From positions 1 through 64,000 of the forward strand of contig JBFMAV010000017.1 of the NCBI GenBank assembly GCA_040755535.1: a DNA stretch of 64,000 nucleotides. The letters are read 5' to 3'. A program made the translations under genes and the position numbers. The notes beneath the pieces were generated by a model. The model saw nothing but the letters and a program-made list of their open reading frames with translations, searched no databases and was not told the DNA's origin. Of the stretch, positions 1 to 10,073 are shown piece after piece (position 1 is the stretch's first letter; every line of letters begins with the position of its first letter). The stretch comes from Aquabacter sp040755535 (GTDB taxonomy: Bacteria > Pseudomonadota > Alphaproteobacteria > Rhizobiales > Xanthobacteraceae).

Positions 1-3000
1 TGGTCACCGCAACGCCGCCGCCCCCGCCGATGGACTGCGCCAGCACACCCACCGCATTGGTGCCCGACGTGGCGAGCGAAGCATTCACATTCACCGTCAC
101 GCTGCCGCCATCCCCAGACGTCCCCGCAAAGGACACGTTCGAGGTGGCATGGCCGAGCCCGCCGCCCCCGCCGATGGACTGGGCAACGATGCCGATTGCG
201 GCGGAACCCGTGGTGACCACCTTGCTCGACGTGGTGACGGTGACAGTCCCGCCGGAGCCGCCCGCACTGCCGCCCAGAATGAGCGTGTCGCCCGGCATGG
301 TCGTGATGCCGCCGCCCCCGCCGATGGACTGGGCGACGATGGCATGGGAGAAGCCCTCAGATGTGGAAATGGTCCAGCCGTTGATGGCGGATGCCGACAC
401 GGTGGAGCCGCTGCCGCCGGCCGCCCCTCCAAGAGTGACCGTGCCGCTAAATGTGGTGCTGCTCTGATTGACCGTCGGAAGCCCCACGAAGCCGCCGCCG
501 CCGCCGATCGATTGGGCCACCAGTCCGAGCGCCTTGTCGCCGGCGGTCGTGACGTCATTGCCGGCCAGCACAGTCACGGCGGCCCCGTTTCCGCTCCCTG
601 TGCCCGTGGCGCCTAGGGTGGTGCTGTGCTGGGTCGAGAGGCCCGTGGAACCGTCGCCATTCATGAGGACGCCGCCGAGCCCGCCGCCGCCGGCGATGGA
701 CTGGGCCACAATGCCGTGGGAGTCCGCCCCGGACGTCGCGACCGGGCCGTAATTGTCCACCGTCACCTGACCGGCTGTGCCGCCGAGACCGTTGGAGCCT
801 CCCAGTGACAGCGTGACGCTGCTGGTGGCGGCATTTCCGCTGATATTGGCCGATCCAGAGGCGAGCCCGCCACCGCCCGCGATGGACTGGGCGAGCACGG
901 CCGGGGCAAAGGCGGCGGTCGTCGTGGTCGCCATCCAATTCTGGAGATTCACTGTTCCGCCGCCGCCGCCGCCGCTCCCGGTTCCCCCGAGCGAGAGGCC
1001 GCCGGCGTAGCTGGCGCTGCCCGAACTGTTCGCGGCCGATGCCATGACCTGGCTGCTGCCGCCCGCACCACCGCCGCCGCCCACCGACTGGACCAGCACG
1101 CCGACGGCGCCCGCCCCGGAAGTCGTTGTCTGTGCATTGTCCGTGTTGACGGTGACATTGCCGCCTGCGCCGCCACTGCCGCCGGTTCCTCCCAAGGCGA
1201 AGGAGACCGTCACGTCGCCCGAACCGCTGCTGTTGCCGCTGCTGGCGCCCCCCATGCCGCCGCCGCCGCCCACGGATTGGGCAACCAGGCCATAAGCATT
1301 GACGCCCTTGGTGGTGAGGGTGGTTCCCTGCCCTGGCGCATCGAAGGTGACCGTCACGTCGCCGCCCGCGCCGCCCGATCCGCCCGATCCGCCCAGGGCA
1401 AGGGAGGCATTGACGTCGCCGCCGCCACTGGCGCCCCCCGTCGAGGCGCCACCGATCCCGCCACCGCCGCCGATAGACTGAGCGACCAGCCCGGACGCAT
1501 GGGCGCCAGTGGTCTGGATGGCGCTCGTCGAACCCACTGAGACCTGCCCCCCTCCGCCGCCCGACCCGCCGGCCCCGCCGAGGCCGAGGGCGAGCGCAAA
1601 GGTGCCGTTGCTGGCATTGGATGTGCTGGCCCCGCCGGTGCCGCCGCCGCCGCCCACAGATTGGCCGAGGACGGCGATGGACTGCACGCCGCTCGTCAGG
1701 ATCGGCGCGGCGACCGATACCCAGACCGTGCCGCCCGCGCCGCCGCCGCCACCGGTGCCGCCGAGCCCCAGCGCGACCGCGGCCGCATCGGAGGCGGAGG
1801 AACTGGTATTCGCGCCCTGGGCACTGGTGGAGGTGCTGCCCCCGGACGATCCGCTGCTGCCGGTGGAACTGGTCGACACCGCTCCGCCATTGCCGCCGCC
1901 TCCGCCCACAGACTGGGCAAACACGCCATAGGAATAGGTGCCCTGGGTGCTGATGCCCGAATAGCCTTGGATCGTTGCCGGCGCGTTTACCATCACGGTC
2001 ACCGTTCCGCCGGCCCCGCCGCCCGAACCGCTGCCGCCGAGGCCGAGCGCGAGGGAGAGAGCCCCGTTCGACGACGAGGTGCTCGACGAAGACCCGCCAT
2101 TGCCGCCACCATTGCCCACCGACTGGGCGAAGACGGCGGAGGAATTGGCGCCCGTCGTCTGCAATGTGCCGATCGTGGTGACGGTGACACTTCCACCCGC
2201 GCCACCGGCGGTGCCATTGCCGCCGAGCGCCAGGGAGCCGCTGTATTGGCCGGCGGAACTGTTGGTGGTGCTCGCCCCGCCATTGCCGCCGCCGCCGCCC
2301 ACCGATTGGGCGAAGATGGCCGGCGATTGATCCGCGGACACGGGGAGGGCGCCTGGACTTGCGAGATTGAATCCCGTGAAGATCCCATAGGTATTCGTGA
2401 CCTGGACGGTATTTCCGTCGCCGGAAAGCCCGCCGCTGCCACCGAGGCTCATGGCCAGCGAATAGCCGCCCTCGGTTCCCGATTGCGCGCCGGGCTTGCC
2501 GCCGTTCTGCCCGGCCGCCGAGGCGGTGTTGGAGCCGCTTGCCGAGCCGGACAGGCTGCCCGTGGCGCTGGACGAGGTGCCGCCGGAACTGGAGGAGCCG
2601 GGCGCGCTGGAGGCCGCGCTGCTGGAGCCGCCATTGCCGCCGCCGCCGCCCACCGATTGCGCAAAAATGCCCGCCGCATTTGGGCCAACAGTGTTGATGA
2701 AGGTGGAGGCACTCCCCGAATTGACGGTGACCGTCCCGCCGCCTCCGCCATTCCCGCCGCTGCCGCCAAGGCTCATGCTGACCGCGGCCTGCCCGCCGCT
2801 TGAGGCGGTGCTGGAGGAGGACCCGCCCAAGCCGCCGCCGCCACCCACCGACTGGGCGAAGATGCCCGCGGCCTGGAGGCCCGTGGTCTGGATGGAGCCG
2901 GTGGATCCCACCGAGACATTGCCGCCGCCGCCGCCCGCACCGCCGCCGCCGCCGAGGCTGAAGGAGGCTGCATAGGAACTGCCGCTGGCATTGGTGCTGC

Positions 3001-6000
3001 TTGATCCGCCGCTGCCGCCGCCCCCGCCCACGGACTGGGCGAAGATGGCGGCGGACTGGTCTCCAGCCGTCATGACGGTGGAACTGCTCGTGACGTTCAC
3101 CGTCGATCCGGCGCCGCCCTGTCCGGCGAAGCCGCCAATGGTCACGGACGCGGCGATCCCATTGGCGGCATTGCTGCTGCCGTTTTGCGGGCTGGAGCCG
3201 GAGGCCCCTGACACGGCGGAACTGAGATTGCTCGCGGTCTGGCCCGCGCCGGCTCCGGCGACGGAGGTGACGCCGCCTTGCAGTTCCTCTCCCTGAGCCG
3301 CATTGGTGGTGCTCGATGCCGCCCCGCCATTGCCGCCGCCCCCGCCGACGGACTGAGCGAGGATGCCGTAGGAGAGGTTGCCGTAGGTGGTGATCGTGCC
3401 CCCCGAATTGACTGTCACGGCTCCAGTGCTGCCACCACCACCGCCGCCATATCCGCCGATGGCGATACCGGCCGCATAATCGTTGCTCGATGCCGTGGAC
3501 TGGGTCCAGCCGCCATTGCCGCCACCGCCGCCGATGGATTGCGCGATCAGCGCGGAGGCATGCTGGCCGTAGGTCGTGACCGATCCCGTCGTGAGATTGT
3601 TGTTCACATACAGCGTGGCCGAATCGCCGGTCCCGGCATTCGCGCCGCCCCCGCCCAGGGCCACCGAGACCGACGCGGTGGAGGAGATGGCGTTGGCATC
3701 CGCCGAGCCGCCATTGCCGCCCGACCCGCCGATGGATTGCGCAACAAGACCCGCCGCCTGGTCCGAGCCGAGGCCGTTCGCGCCGGTGAGGACATTGCCG
3801 GTCTGCGTGATGGTGACGCCTGCCGCATCGCCTCCCGAGGCGCCATCCCCACCAATGGCCACGGAGGCGGCATAGCCTTCGGTCTGCGAACTCGTGCCGG
3901 ACAGGCTGAAGGACCGGCTCGACCCGCCATTTCCGCCGGACCCGCCGATGGTCTGGGCCAGGACGCCGATGGAGCCGACGCCCGACGTGGTGATATTGGC
4001 CGCGTTGACGCTGATGTTCCCGGAATTCTGCCCGGCGCCGCCGCCGCCGCCGCTGGCGCCCGCGCCGCCCACCGAGATTTTCGCATCGCCCCCGCCCGTG
4101 GAGCCGGAGCCGGCGATGGCGAACCCGCCGTTTCCGCCAGCGCCGCCGACAGATTGGACGAGAATGCCGATGGACTGGTCGCCGCTGGTGGTCACGTCGC
4201 CGGACGAGGTGACGTTGAGGTCCCAGGAAAAGCCGCCCGATCCACCGCCGCCGCCAATTGTGACAGCGGACGCGACCGCGACGGAGCCCGCCGCCGAGGC
4301 GGTGAAGCCGCCATTGCCGCCGCCCCCGCCGATGGATTGCGCGATGATACCGGGGGAGAAGAGACCGTTGGTGGAGGTGTCGCCGCTCGCCGTTACCTGC
4401 ACCAAACCGTAGGACTCTCCCCCGGCCCCGCCGCTCCCGCCTATGCTGACGGGTGCGCTCGCGCCCGAGCCGATTGCGCCCGCGAAATCCCACCCGCCAT
4501 TGCCGCCGTTCCCGCCGATGGACTGTGCGAGAATGCCGGGGGACTGATTGTATCCGGCGGAACTGACGTCCAGTGTCTGGATGGTGACGTTGGAGGAACG
4601 GCTGCCGCTGCCGCCAGACCCACCCAGATCGACGCCGGCCGACAGCCCCTCGCTGAGGCCCCCCGCGACAGCAAAGCCGCCATTGCCGCCCTGGCCCGCA
4701 ATGCTCTGGGCGACCACGCCGGGCGAGAAGGGGCCGTTCATCTGGACCGGCGCCGTGATGGTGATGCTCACCGAACCCGCCGAGCCTCCGCTGCCGCCCG
4801 GACCGCCAATATTGAGGCTGCCGGATGCCGAGCCCGCGAAATCCCCGCTGATGGCGAAGCCGCCATTTCCGCCCCCGCCGCCGATGGATTGGGCCAGGAT
4901 GCCCGGCGTATTGCCTCGCGGCTGGTTGCCAAAGGAACCGGCGGCGCCGGTGATGGCGCCATAGCTGGTCACCGTGACGTTGCTGCCACTCGATCCCGCT
5001 CCTCCGCCGCCGCCGACAGCGATGCCGAAGCCCGTGTCGCCCGACAGGTTGCCGGCGCCGACGAATCCCCCGTTTCCGCCGCCGCCGCCGATGGATTGAG
5101 CCAACAGCACCGGGGCGCCCCCGTAATTTGAGGTCAGCGCCCCGTAGTTCTGGACCACGACCGCATTCGCGCTGTTGCCGCTACCTCCTGCGCCGCCGAC
5201 GCTGAGTTCGGCTGAGGCGGAGATCGCGAGATCGGCATTGATGCTGAGTCCGCCGTTGCCGCCGCCTCCGCCGATGGATTGGGCAATGATCGCGCTGGAG
5301 GCCGGCCCGTTCACCGTTATGTTGGCGGTACCGTAGGCGCCGTTGACCGAACTGTTCTGATTATAGACCCAGACCAAGCCGCCTGAGCCGCCGTCTCCGC
5401 CCGTCCCGCCGACGGCGAGGCTGGCGGAGACCGAGCCGGCATTGACCGAGATGGTATTGCCGCCCGTGCCGCCGCCCCCACCAATGGCCTGCGCGACGAT
5501 GCCGTGGGAGCGCTCACCATAGGTGGTGATGACGCCGCCGGAATTGTCGGCGATCACCGAGGTCGAATTGCCTCCGCTGCCACCGGTCCCGCCCACGCCG
5601 ATGCCGAGCGCGGACCCGGTGCTGATGGTGCCCGAGATGGAGGCGCCGCCGAAGCCGCCGCCGCCGCCGAGGGACTGGCCGACGAGGCCGGCCGAATCGT
5701 CACCCTGCGTGGTGATGCTCGCGCCATTGGTTCCCACATAGACGTCGCTTCCATCGCCGCCGCCGCCGCCCGATCCGCCGACGGACATTGCAAAGCTTCC
5801 GGCGGTGGATGCAGACAAGGACACCGAATAGCCACCCGCGCCGCCGCCGCCTCCGATGGACTGCGCGACGATGCCAGGCGAACTGTCGCCCGAAGTGGAG
5901 ACCAGGGCGGTTCCAGCCGGCCCGGAAATGGTCTGCCAGCCGGTGAAGGTGATGGTGGTGCAGGCGCCGTTATTTCCCGAATTGCCGGAATAGGTGTTGC

Positions 6001-7020
6001 AATTGACGCCCACCGGGCTGGTGCCGCCGCCGTTTCCGCCCTTGCCGCCATGGGCGATGGAGGCCGAGACGCCGTCCGTGAGGTCGAACGCCACGCTTCC
6101 GCCGCCTGCACCGCCGCCGCCACCGATGGCCTGCGCCAGGATGCCGGCAGAGTTGATTTCCGACGTGGTGATGTTGCCGGTGTTGCCGACAAAGATGCTG
6201 GAGCCGCCGCCACCGTTACCACCGGTGCCGCCAATGGCGAGCGAGACGCCGGCGACCAGGGACGCGGATCCCGACAGGCCGAATCCGCCCGCGCCGCCGC
6301 CGCCGCCGATGGATTGGGCGAGAATCCCGTAGGACCCACCCGCAGAGTTTGGCGTTCCCGAGCCGTTGCAGGCGCCGGTGCACAGGTCTCCGTAATTGAT
6401 CACCGCCACCTGGTTGCCGTTGCCACCGTCACCGCCGGAGCCGCCGAGCGCCACGGCAAGGCCCGGCGCGCCGGAAAAGGCCATGCCGCCCGACCCGCCG
6501 GCGCCACCGAGGGACTGGGCGAAGATGGCGGCGGCGGAGCCGCCCGTGGTGGTGATTGTGGAATAGTTGAGGACCTCCACCGTCTGCCCGTATCCGGCCG
6601 GCCCGCCCGAGCCGCCGAGCGCGATCAGACCGGCGGAAACGCCGGCATTGCCGCCGCCGCCGCCCACCGACTGGGCGTAGATGCCGTAGGCGCCGGGATC
6701 GCTGGTGGTGAGCGTCGCGTTGGCATTGTCGCCGTTCATGACCCAGACTTGGCCACTGTCGCCGCCATATCCGCCGCCGCCGCTGACGCCGCCGAACCAG
6801 CCGTCCGCGCTGCCGCCGCCGCCGCCATTGCCGCCGATGCTCTGGGCGAAGATGGCCGTGACCTGGGAGGTGATCGGAGCGAAGTTGAAGACCTCCACCT
6901 CGCCGCCAGTTCCGCCCGGGCCGGCCGCGCCGCCGTTGCCGCTGCTGAGCGGACTGTCTTCATTGCCGCCGTTGCCACCTTGGCCGCCGACGCTTTGGCC
7001 CCAGATACCGTAGGAGGCAG
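1..7020 (-). repeat. Tandem degenerate coding repeat, period about 150-350 nt, AQSIGGGGG core
   Basis: On the plus strand each unit shows a C-rich block followed by a variant of GATGGACTGGGC, the reverse complement of codons for AQSI(G)n. Cores lie near 28, 173, 325, 510, 694, 880, 1080, 1270, 1471, 1661, 1909, 2118, 2298, 2650, 2848, 3038, 3348, 3533, 3733, 3950, 4149, 4330, 4517, 4700, 4884, 5090, 5272, 5487, 5672, 5857, 6130, 6311, 6510, 6666, 6838 and 6990. Spacing is mostly 150-210 nt with a few longer units. Units are diverged rather than identical, so this is an old protein-level repeat. Confidence 0.85.
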
Positions 7021-7663
7021 AGCCGGTCGTATTCAGCGCGACATAGTTAAACACGAGCACTTCGTTGCCGGCACCGCCCGCGCCGCCGCCGCCGCCCTGG
7101 TAGCTTGCTGAGGATGTACTACCGCCATCGCCGCCCCGGCCGCCCTGGGAGATGGCCACGATGCCCGTATAGGTGAAGGTGTAAGTGCCGCTCTGGGTAT
7201 TGGTCTGCACCTGGACGTAACCGCCTTCGCCGCCCGAACCGCCGGGATATCCGCCGAAGCAATCGGCGCCCGCGCCGCCGTTGCCGCCAGACCCGCCGGT
7301 TGCCGTGGCGAGGATCATGGTTTCGCCATAGGTCCCGCCGGAACTGAGGCCGGTGGTGAAATCGATATAGGAGGTGTTCGCCGTTCCGCCGGATGCGCCG
7401 CTATAGGGGCGGTATATGCAATTCACCTCGTCCTGGCCGCTGCCGCCGTTGCTCCCGGTCTGGACGTTCTTGGCAATGGCTGTGGACCCGATGGACGGGG
7501 CCGTGCTTTGGGCGAAGGCCGGGCAGGCGAAGGCGAGACCGGCGACGGAGGCCAGAAGAAGACCGGCGAGGCGTGCGGTCCGGTCGCCAGATGGCACAGC
7601 TTGGGGCTGCGTCCCGACCAGAGCTGAGCCATGCTTCAAGATGCCGACCATGTTTCGCCCCAT
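1..7663 (-). CDS. Giant exported glycine-rich repeat protein (autotransporter/adhesin type), partial, 3' end outside window
   Basis: One uninterrupted minus-strand frame runs from a start near 7663 off the left edge, at least 2,550 codons without a stop. The N-terminus has a signal peptide (hydrophobic stretch LAGLLLASVAGLAFA ending in PAFA-Q, about residues 36-55). The rest is about 36 glycine-rich repeats of roughly 50-70 residues, each centred on an AQSIGGGGG-like core (VAQSIGGGGG near position 30; variants AQSVGG, AQSLGG, GQSVGG), alternating with short beta-strand-like stretches such as VAVINYG. Such architecture is known in very large Rhizobiales autotransporter-type proteins, so a surface adhesin or matrix role is inferred; the C-terminal domain that would decide this is off-window. 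The start could be ATG 7663 or ATG 7651; 7651 has a better-spaced GGGG ribosome site. Strong codon-phase bias creates long false ORFs in other frames. Confidence 0.85.
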   Translation of the reverse strand, partial: MGRNMVGILKHGSALVGTQPQAVPSGDRTARLAGLLLASVAGLAFACPAFAQSTAPSIGSTAIAKNVQTGSNGGSGQDEVNCIYRPYSGASGGTANTSYIDFTTGLSSGGTYGETMILATATGGSGGNGGAGADCFGGYPGGSGGEGGYVQVQTNTQSGTYTFTYTGIVAISQGGRGGDGGSTSSASYQGGGGGAGGAGNEVLVFNYVALNTTGSASYGIWGQSVGGQGGNGGNEDSPLSSGNGGAAGPGGTGGEVEVFNFAPITSQVTAIFAQSIGGNGGGGGSADGWFGGVSGGGGYGGDSGQVWVMNGDNANATLTTSDPGAYGIYAQSVGGGGGNAGVSAGLIALGGSGGPAGYGQTVEVLNYSTITTTGGSAAAIFAQSLGGAGGSGGMAFSGAPGLAVALGGSGGDGGNGNQVAVINYGDLCTGACNGSGTPNSAGGSYGILAQSIGGGGGAGGFGLSGSASLVAGVSLAIGGTGGNGGGGSSIFVGNTGNITTSEINSAGILAQAIGGGGGAGGGSVAFDLTDGVSASIAHGGKGGNGGGTSPVGVNCNTYSGNSGNNGACTTITFTGWQTISGPAGTALVSTSGDSSPGIVAQSIGGGGGAGGYSVSLSASTAGSFAMSVGGSGGGGGDGSDVYVGTNGASITTQGDDSAGLVGQSLGGGGGFGGASISGTISTGSALGIGVGGTGGSGGNSTSVIADNSGGVITTYGERSHGIVAQAIGGGGGTGGNTISVNAGSVSASLAVGGTGGDGGSGGLVWVYNQNSSVNGAYGTANITVNGPASSAIIAQSIGGGGGNGGLSINADLAISASAELSVGGAGGSGNSANAVVVQNYGALTSNYGGAPVLLAQSIGGGGGNGGFVGAGNLSGDTGFGIAVGGGGGAGSSGSNVTVTSYGAITGAAGSFGNQPRGNTPGILAQSIGGGGGNGGFAISGDFAGSASGSLNIGGPGGSGGSAGSVSITITAPVQMNGPFSPGVVAQSIAGQGGNGGFAVAGGLSEGLSAGVDLGGSGGSGSRSSNVTIQTLDVSSAGYNQSPGILAQSIGGNGGNGGWDFAGAIGSGASAPVSIGGSGGAGGESYGLVQVTASGDTSTNGLFSPGIIAQSIGGGGGNGGFTASAAGSVAVASAVTIGGGGGSGGFSWDLNVTSSGDVTTSGDQSIGILVQSVGGAGGNGGFAIAGSGSTGGGDAKISVGGAGASGGGGGAGQNSGNISVNAANITTSGVGSIGVLAQTIGGSGGNGGSSRSFSLSGTSSQTEGYAASVAIGGDGASGGDAAGVTITQTGNVLTGANGLGSDQAAGLVAQSIGGSGGNGGSADANAISSTASVSVALGGGGANAGTGDSATLYVNNNLTTGSVTTYGQHASALIAQSIGGGGGNGGWTQSTASSNDYAAGIAIGGYGGGGGGSTGAVTVNSGGTITTYGNLSYGILAQSVGGGGGNGGAASSTTNAAQGEELQGGVTSVAGAGAGQTASNLSSAVSGASGSSPQNGSSNAANGIAASVTIGGFAGQGGAGSTVNVTSSSTVMTAGDQSAAIFAQSVGGGGGSGGSSSTNASGSSYAASFSLGGGGGAGGGGGNVSVGSTGSIQTTGLQAAGIFAQSVGGGGGLGGSSSSTASSGGQAAVSMSLGGSGGNGGGGGTVTVNSGSASTFINTVGPNAAGIFAQSVGGGGGNGGSSSAASSAPGSSSSGGTSSSATGSLSGSASGSNTASAAGQNGGKPGAQSGTEGGYSLAMSLGGSGGLSGDGNTVQVTNTYGIFTGFNLASPGALPVSADQSPAIFAQSVGGGGGNGGASTTNSSAGQYSGSLALGGNGTAGGAGGSVTVTTIGTLQTTGANSSAVFAQSVGNGGGNGGSSSSTSSSNGALSLALGLGGSGSGGGAGGTVTVMVNAPATIQGYSGISTQGTYSYGVFAQSVGGGGGNGGAVSTSSTGSSGSSGGSTSTSAQGANTSSSASDAAAVALGLGGTGGGGGAGGTVWVSVAAPILTSGVQSIAVLGQSVGGGGGTGGASTSNASNGTFALALGLGGAGGSGGGGGQVSVGSTSAIQTTGAHASGLVAQSIGGGGGIGGASTGGASGGGDVNASLALGGSGGSGGAGGDVTVTFDAPGQGTTLTTKGVNAYGLVAQSVGGGGGMGGASSGNSSGSGDVTVSFALGGTGGSGGAGGNVTVNTDNAQTTTSGAGAVGVLVQSVGGGGGAGGSSQVMASAANSSGSASYAGGLSLGGTGSGGGGGGTVNLQNWMATTTTAAFAPAVLAQSIAGGGGLASGSANISGNAATSSVTLSLGGSNGLGGTAGQVTVDNYGPVATSGADSHGIVAQSIAGGGGLGGVLMNGDGSTGLSTQHSTTLGATGTGSGNGAAVTVLAGNDVTTAGDKALGLVAQSIGGGGGFVGLPTVNQSSTTFSGTVTLGGAAGGSGSTVSASAINGWTISTSEGFSHAIVAQSIGGGGGITTMPGDTLILGGSAGGSGGTVTVTTSSKVVTTGSAAIGIVAQSIGGGGGLGHATSNVSFAGTSGDGGSVTVNVNASLATSGTNAVGVLAQSIGGGGGVAVT

Positions 7664-7912
7664 CCCTTTAGCCACGCGCGTAGGCTTTCCCGAACCCCAG
7701 CGCCTTGCGGCTGGACCCCTCAGCCGTTGCCGCCTCATTCCATCCGCATTGCGGCTTGTATCCAACGTCCGCTCCCGTCAAGGACACTTTCGGGAATCCA
7801 TGCGGTATGAAGCGTTGTGTTGCCGCGCGTGATTGTGGCGTATCGTCAAGAGGATACAAGATCCCCGCTGGCACGGAGCTGACCTTTCGCCCTCCGGTTC
7901 AGGGAGGTGGTA

Positions 7913-10024
7913 TCAGGCGGCCGTCAGGGCGCGCTGGCGCTCCAGGCCCGCATGCAGGGCCTCGGCCGTCACCACGCCGCGATGTAGGAGATGCTCGCCG
8001 ATCCTGCCATCGCGTTCCGGATGATAATCGCTCATGGCCGCGTCGAAGGCTTGGCGTGTCACCAGTCCCTGCTCGATCAGGACATCCCCCAGCAGCGGCG
8101 GGACGGCACCGGTTCCGAATGTCTCGCTGCCGCCGGTCAGCATGCGCAGCGCGGCCGCGATTTCGCTCTCGCGGGCGATGCACAGGACGGGAGAGGCGCC
8201 AAGCGCCTGGGTAAGCTCGGCCACGGCGTCGGGCGCGAGCGGGCCGCCGACGGCGATGCGCAGCCTGCCGGTGGGATCGGTGCCGAGGGCCACGCAGCGA
8301 TGCCGGACGCTGAGCGCCAAGGGCAAGCCCCCGCCATGCTCCCGTACTTTCTCCGCCGAGAGAAAAACGCGCGGCATGTCTTCCTGCGCCGCCAGGGCTT
8401 CCGCCAAGGTGTCGTCGTCCAGCCAGCCGCGCGAAACCAGGAGCCGTCCGAGGGGCATCTGGGTCCGCGGCTGATCATCCAGCGCCTGATCGAGCTTGGC
8501 CTCGTCCACCGCCTGCCAGGAGCGCAGCAATTCCCCGATGCGGGTGCGCGTCTTCGCCAGTTGGTGAGTTGTGGGGAAGGCGTGGGTGGTCTTGTCCCAG
8601 GTGACACGCGTCCCGAACAGCAGCGAACCGATGAACAGCTTCCAGGCCCGCGCGGCCGCCATGAAGTTCACGGCATTGGCCACCACCATCCGAGGCAGCG
8701 CCAGCAGCCCCTGCTGCCAGCCATAGACAAGGCCCACGAAATACACCCGCTGCACCACGCGCAGCGAGAGCGCGATGAAATTGAAGAACAGCACGAAGGA
8801 CATGAAGGGGTTGTTGGAAAACAGCGGGGGAAACCGCTCTTTCCCATAGCCCAGCTCGGCCGCGAGGAAGAAGCCGAGGAAGTTCAGCAGGACGAAATAC
8901 GCGAAGATCGAAACCAGGGACGTGACGATGGATTTGCGGTCCCGGAACAGCAGATATTTGGTGGCCCAGGACCCCGGCCAGCCCAATTGGACCCAGCTCT
9001 GGAGCGCGATGCCCAGGGTCCAGCGCGCCTTCTGGCGATACGCGGCGCGGAACGTGTCGGGAAAGAATTCGCGCACGCACATGGGCATGGTGATGGTGGC
9101 CTGCGTGTCGTGGGCGGAAAACCAATGCTTGCGCACCACGCGATACTGGACGGGGAAGCGCACGAAGATCGACTTCATCCCTTTGCGCGTCAGGCGCAGG
9201 CCGATGTCATAATCCTCGGTCAGGCTGTCGGTGTTGAAGGGTTGATTGTTCGTCTCCTCGCACAGGGCGAGCAGCGCGGTGCGCGAGAAACAGGTTCCCA
9301 CCCCGGCGGACGGCACCATGCCGGACAGGCTTTCACGGACCGGAAGATCCTTGGAATGCCATTCCGCGAACTCGTCCATATAGGTGCCGGCCACGAGTTC
9401 GAACCAGTTGCGCTCCAGTGACATGACCGGGATCTGCACCAGTTCCTTGCGGTGCACGAGATAGTTGAACAGGTGAAGTTCCAGCGGGTGGATCACATCC
9501 TCGCAGTCGTGCAAGACGACGCCGGAGAACTCCATGTCGTGCTGCTGCTCGTACAGGAAGATGGCCTGCACCACCCAGTTGAGGCAGTCAGCCTTGCAGG
9601 TGGGGCCATCATGGGGGACCTCGACGCGCTGGAGCTGCTTGAAGCGCCGTTTCATGCGCTCCACTTCCTCGATGGTGGCGCGGTCGTTGGGATAGGTGCC
9701 GACGAATATCCTGTAGTTGCGGTACTCCAGTGCGCCGACCATGGTGTCGAGCATCATCGCGATGACATTGGCCTCCATCCAGGCCGGGACCATGATGGCG
9801 ATGGGCTTTTCGGGATGCTCGCGCAGCGTCTGCTGGCTCAGCGGCGTGTAGGAGGGCGCACGCTTAATGGTGAGCGCGCGGATGATCTCGCGCGTCCAAT
9901 AATAGCCGTCGATGAACAGGTCATCGAGGCTGGATAGCATGATGAGGACGGCGACAACGGCCGCCGTCCATTCGAGCGCGGTGTAATAATAAGCAGCGGG
10001 ATACAGCAGCACCGCGTTCAGCAT
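7913..10024 (-). CDS. nfrB: NfrB-like inner-membrane glycosyltransferase family 2 with C-terminal MshEN-like (c-di-GMP-binding) region
   Basis: 703 aa. It matches the layout of E. coli NfrB (phage N4 adsorption protein B): a membrane segment near residues 19-35, a GT2 domain (about 70-340) with EKPIAIMVPAW at 72-82, the acidic HDCEDV at 172-177, SAGVGTCFSR near 239-248, TEDYD at 269-273 and QKARW at 331-335, then two membrane segments (about 365-390 and 408-425). The C-terminus has MshEN-like segments: PLGRLLVSRGWLDDDTLAEA from 524 and a second pair at about 642-697 ending in GLERQ. In E. coli, NfrB is a c-di-GMP-responsive transferase that, with WecB, makes a ManNAc-containing glycan; the same role is inferred. 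The BcsB-like gene lies 49 bp upstream on the same strand. The start was chosen where homology and the first membrane segment begin; the open frame extends upstream without support. Confidence 0.9.
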   Translation of the reverse strand: MLNAVLLYPAAYYYTALEWTAAVVAVLIMLSSLDDLFIDGYYWTREIIRALTIKRAPSYTPLSQQTLREHPEKPIAIMVPAWMEANVIAMMLDTMVGALEYRNYRIFVGTYPNDRATIEEVERMKRRFKQLQRVEVPHDGPTCKADCLNWVVQAIFLYEQQHDMEFSGVVLHDCEDVIHPLELHLFNYLVHRKELVQIPVMSLERNWFELVAGTYMDEFAEWHSKDLPVRESLSGMVPSAGVGTCFSRTALLALCEETNNQPFNTDSLTEDYDIGLRLTRKGMKSIFVRFPVQYRVVRKHWFSAHDTQATITMPMCVREFFPDTFRAAYRQKARWTLGIALQSWVQLGWPGSWATKYLLFRDRKSIVTSLVSIFAYFVLLNFLGFFLAAELGYGKERFPPLFSNNPFMSFVLFFNFIALSLRVVQRVYFVGLVYGWQQGLLALPRMVVANAVNFMAAARAWKLFIGSLLFGTRVTWDKTTHAFPTTHQLAKTRTRIGELLRSWQAVDEAKLDQALDDQPRTQMPLGRLLVSRGWLDDDTLAEALAAQEDMPRVFLSAEKVREHGGGLPLALSVRHRCVALGTDPTGRLRIAVGGPLAPDAVAELTQALGASPVLCIARESEIAAALRMLTGGSETFGTGAVPPLLGDVLIEQGLVTRQAFDAAMSDYHPERDGRIGEHLLHRGVVTAEALHAGLERQRALTAA

Positions 10025-10073
10025 GGCGGGACGTCCGCGCTGCGTCTCCGCCCGGCAACCATATTGCGCATGG

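Noticed and set aside
555..4493. 1,312-codon minus-strand ORF rich in arginine, and a 617-codon plus-strand ORF at 3278-5131
   Set aside because: Both lie inside the giant glycine-rich gene in other frames. Their low-complexity Arg/Ala-rich products come from the GC-periodic repeat; the true frame has a signal peptide and regular AQSIGGGGG repeats.
1..7000. Regularly spaced repeats as a possible CRISPR array
   Set aside because: Units are degenerate, in phase with one coding frame, and have no identical repeats or unique spacers.
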